A stretch of 14,237 nt of DNA from RGIG5612 sp045616165 (GTDB taxonomy: Bacteria > Bacillota > Clostridia > Lachnospirales > Lachnospiraceae): contig JAZLGF010000035.1 in assembly GCA_045616165.1 (NCBI GenBank), positions 1-14,237 on the forward strand, given 5' to 3'. The translations under genes and the position numbers were made by a program. This document shows, piece after piece, positions 13,865-14,237 of the stretch (positions are counted from its first letter, which is position 1; every line of letters starts with the position of its first letter). A model generated the notes under the pieces. That model did not search any database, had not been told where the DNA came from, and saw nothing but the letters and a program-made list of their open reading frames with translations.

Positions 13865-13913
13865 CCCTCCTCGCAGAGGGTGCATACCCTCTGACTTCAT
13901 TGCGAAGGGAGGG
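13865..13913 (+). promoter_or_regulatory. Ribosome-site-sequestering structure of the toxin mRNA
   Basis: CCCTCC (13865-13870) pairs with GGAGGG (13908-13913), the toxin Shine-Dalgarno. The stem continues with TCGC (13871-13874) to GCGA (13902-13905) past a 2-nt bulge. It encloses a perfect 7-bp hairpin, AGAGGGT-GCAT-ACCCTCT (13875-13892). Full-length mRNA should therefore be poorly translated until this structure opens, a known safeguard in type I toxin mRNAs. Confidence 0.75.
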
Positions 13914-13919
13914 ATGCGT

Positions 13920-13991
13920 ATGACGACTTACGAAACATTAATTATTGTTCTTACAATATTAATATTAGTATTTTCACTCATAAAAAAATAA
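13920..13991 (+). CDS. Holin-like type I toxin peptide
   Basis: The 23-aa peptide begins MTTYETLIIVLTI and ends FSLIKK. The MTTYE start followed by one hydrophobic helix and a short lysine tail is the hallmark of the putative holin-like toxin group (related to Fst/TxpA/BsrG type I toxins). Family members insert in the membrane and harm the cell when not repressed by an antisense RNA. The ribosome site AGGGAGGG ends 6 nt before ATG 13920; the in-frame ATG at 13914 abuts it and is less likely. The 3' end overlaps a bidirectional terminator, and a convergent antisense RNA is predicted. The toxin promoter is weak by eye; transcription probably begins near 13840-13845. The gene is too short for routine gene calling. 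Confidence 0.8.
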   Translation: MTTYETLIIVLTILILVFSLIKK

Positions 13992-14046
13992 CCGCCAGTC
14001 CCGGTTATTTTTAAGAAAATATCTTGGGCAACCGTCTATCGGTAGC
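13979..14046 (-). ncRNA. Predicted antisense antitoxin RNA
   Basis: A minus-strand TATAAT at 14053-14058 predicts an RNA starting at about 14046 and ending at the terminator stem shared with the toxin (14012-13984, then a T-tract), about 68 nt long. It is complementary to the toxin 3' UTR and last codons. In addition its 5' end, CTACCGATA, can pair with the toxin 5' UTR, because tat(t)cggtag occurs in the same orientation at 13848-13857 and 14037-14045. This two-site layout (overlapping terminator plus short direct repeats) is that of the Fst/par loci of enterococcal plasmids. The ends are estimated from motifs only. Confidence 0.65.
13984..14012. terminator. Bidirectional terminator of the toxin-antitoxin pair
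   Basis: A perfect 11-bp stem, aaaaataaccg / cggttattttt, with the 7-nt loop ccagtcc, begins 7 nt before the end of the toxin stop codon. Because A and T runs flank the G+C part on both sides, it can end the toxin mRNA and the convergent antisense RNA alike. Confidence 0.85.
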
Positions 14047-14052
14047 TCCTTA

Positions 14053-14058
14053 ATTATA
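14053..14058 (-). promoter_or_regulatory. -10 of the antitoxin RNA promoter
   Basis: On the minus strand TATAAT is a full consensus -10. The -35 is less clear: TTGCAA is 21 nt upstream, or 16 nt from the alternative -10 TAAAAT. Initiation would fall at about 14046, at the start of the repeat shared with the toxin 5' UTR. Confidence 0.6.
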
Positions 14059-14119
14059 TTTTACATAATTTCCCTTTAATTGCAAGCGCTCGAGAAAGAT
14101 AGCGTAAACTTATTGTCAG

Positions 14120-14176
14120 TTGAGAAATGTCAGAGTATCTCCTTCGGATACAAGATTTTCTGATTGGCTTTCTCAA
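14120..14176. other. Nested inverted repeats, possible structured RNA
   Basis: Three nested pairs share one axis: ttgagaaa (14120-14127) with tttctcaa (14169-14176), tcaga (14130-14134) with tctga (14159-14163), and gtatct (14135-14140) with ggatac (14146-14151). They form a 57-nt, three-tier hairpin. It matches no riboswitch or small RNA I know. No gene is visible nearby inside the window, and the element may serve a gene beyond the right edge. A tandem aatgtcaa pair follows at 14189-14204. Confidence 0.45.
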
Positions 14177-14237
14177 GTCTAATACCTGAATGTCAAAATG
14201 TCAAAAATCTTTTTTCTCCATGCTAGCTTTGAAATTA

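Noticed and set aside
13685..13900. Minus-strand 71-codon frame opposite the toxin 5' UTR
   Set aside because: It is antisense to the structured toxin leader, of odd composition and without family resemblance.
14189..14204. Tandem aatgtcaa pair as a possible CRISPR-like or iteron array
   Set aside because: Only two 8-bp units are present, with no spacers and no origin features.

Overview
The window looks like low-G+C Firmicutes chromosome, most likely a Lachnospiraceae-type clostridium. The clues are AT-rich coding DNA, strong AGGAG-type ribosome sites, a YdbC-type PC4 homologue, a holin-like type I toxin and an Rpn-type nuclease gene. This assignment is inferred from gene content. No rRNA or tRNA gene, CRISPR array or insertion sequence was seen.

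Layout. Bases 1-507 (+ strand) hold the 3' end of an Rpn/PD-(D/E)XK nuclease gene, a degenerate duplicate of part of it, and a terminator. Bases 508-1027 are non-coding, with a G+C-rich, hairpin-laden block. From 13464 down to 1028 every protein-coding gene lies on the minus strand. Read in transcription order there are three groups. (a) 13464-6877 is a tightly packed five-gene cassette: a PLD-nuclease/SF2-helicase/DUF3427 protein, a NUDIX hydrolase, an HNH endonuclease, a 247-aa unknown protein and a 518-aa unknown membrane protein. (b) 6861-4138 holds ydbC, a lipoprotein ComEC-type metallo-hydrolase with a cysteine-rich tail, a FemAB-family peptidoglycan-bridge transferase, and an overlapping 20-codon hydrophobic ORF. 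(c) 4127-1000 is an aromatic amino acid ABC transporter operon (binding lipoprotein, permease, ATPase) plus a 77-aa protein, ending in a terminator. Bases 13498-14237 are largely non-coding apart from a small type I toxin gene on the + strand with a convergent antisense RNA.

The clearest regulatory discovery is the control region of the transporter operon (3950-4127). A consensus promoter has a perfect 20-bp palindrome in its spacer. It is followed by a 20-codon leader peptide with six Tyr codons in a seven-codon stretch, then mutually exclusive pause, antiterminator and terminator hairpins. This has the form of ribosome-mediated transcription attenuation, and it predicts tyrosine as the sensed, and probably transported, amino acid.

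The five-gene nuclease/helicase cassette beside a toxin-antitoxin locus looks like a candidate anti-phage or genome-defence island. Its two unknown genes (6877-9179) are translationally coupled to each other and lie in one run with the nuclease genes. A defence role is inferred from domains and context only.
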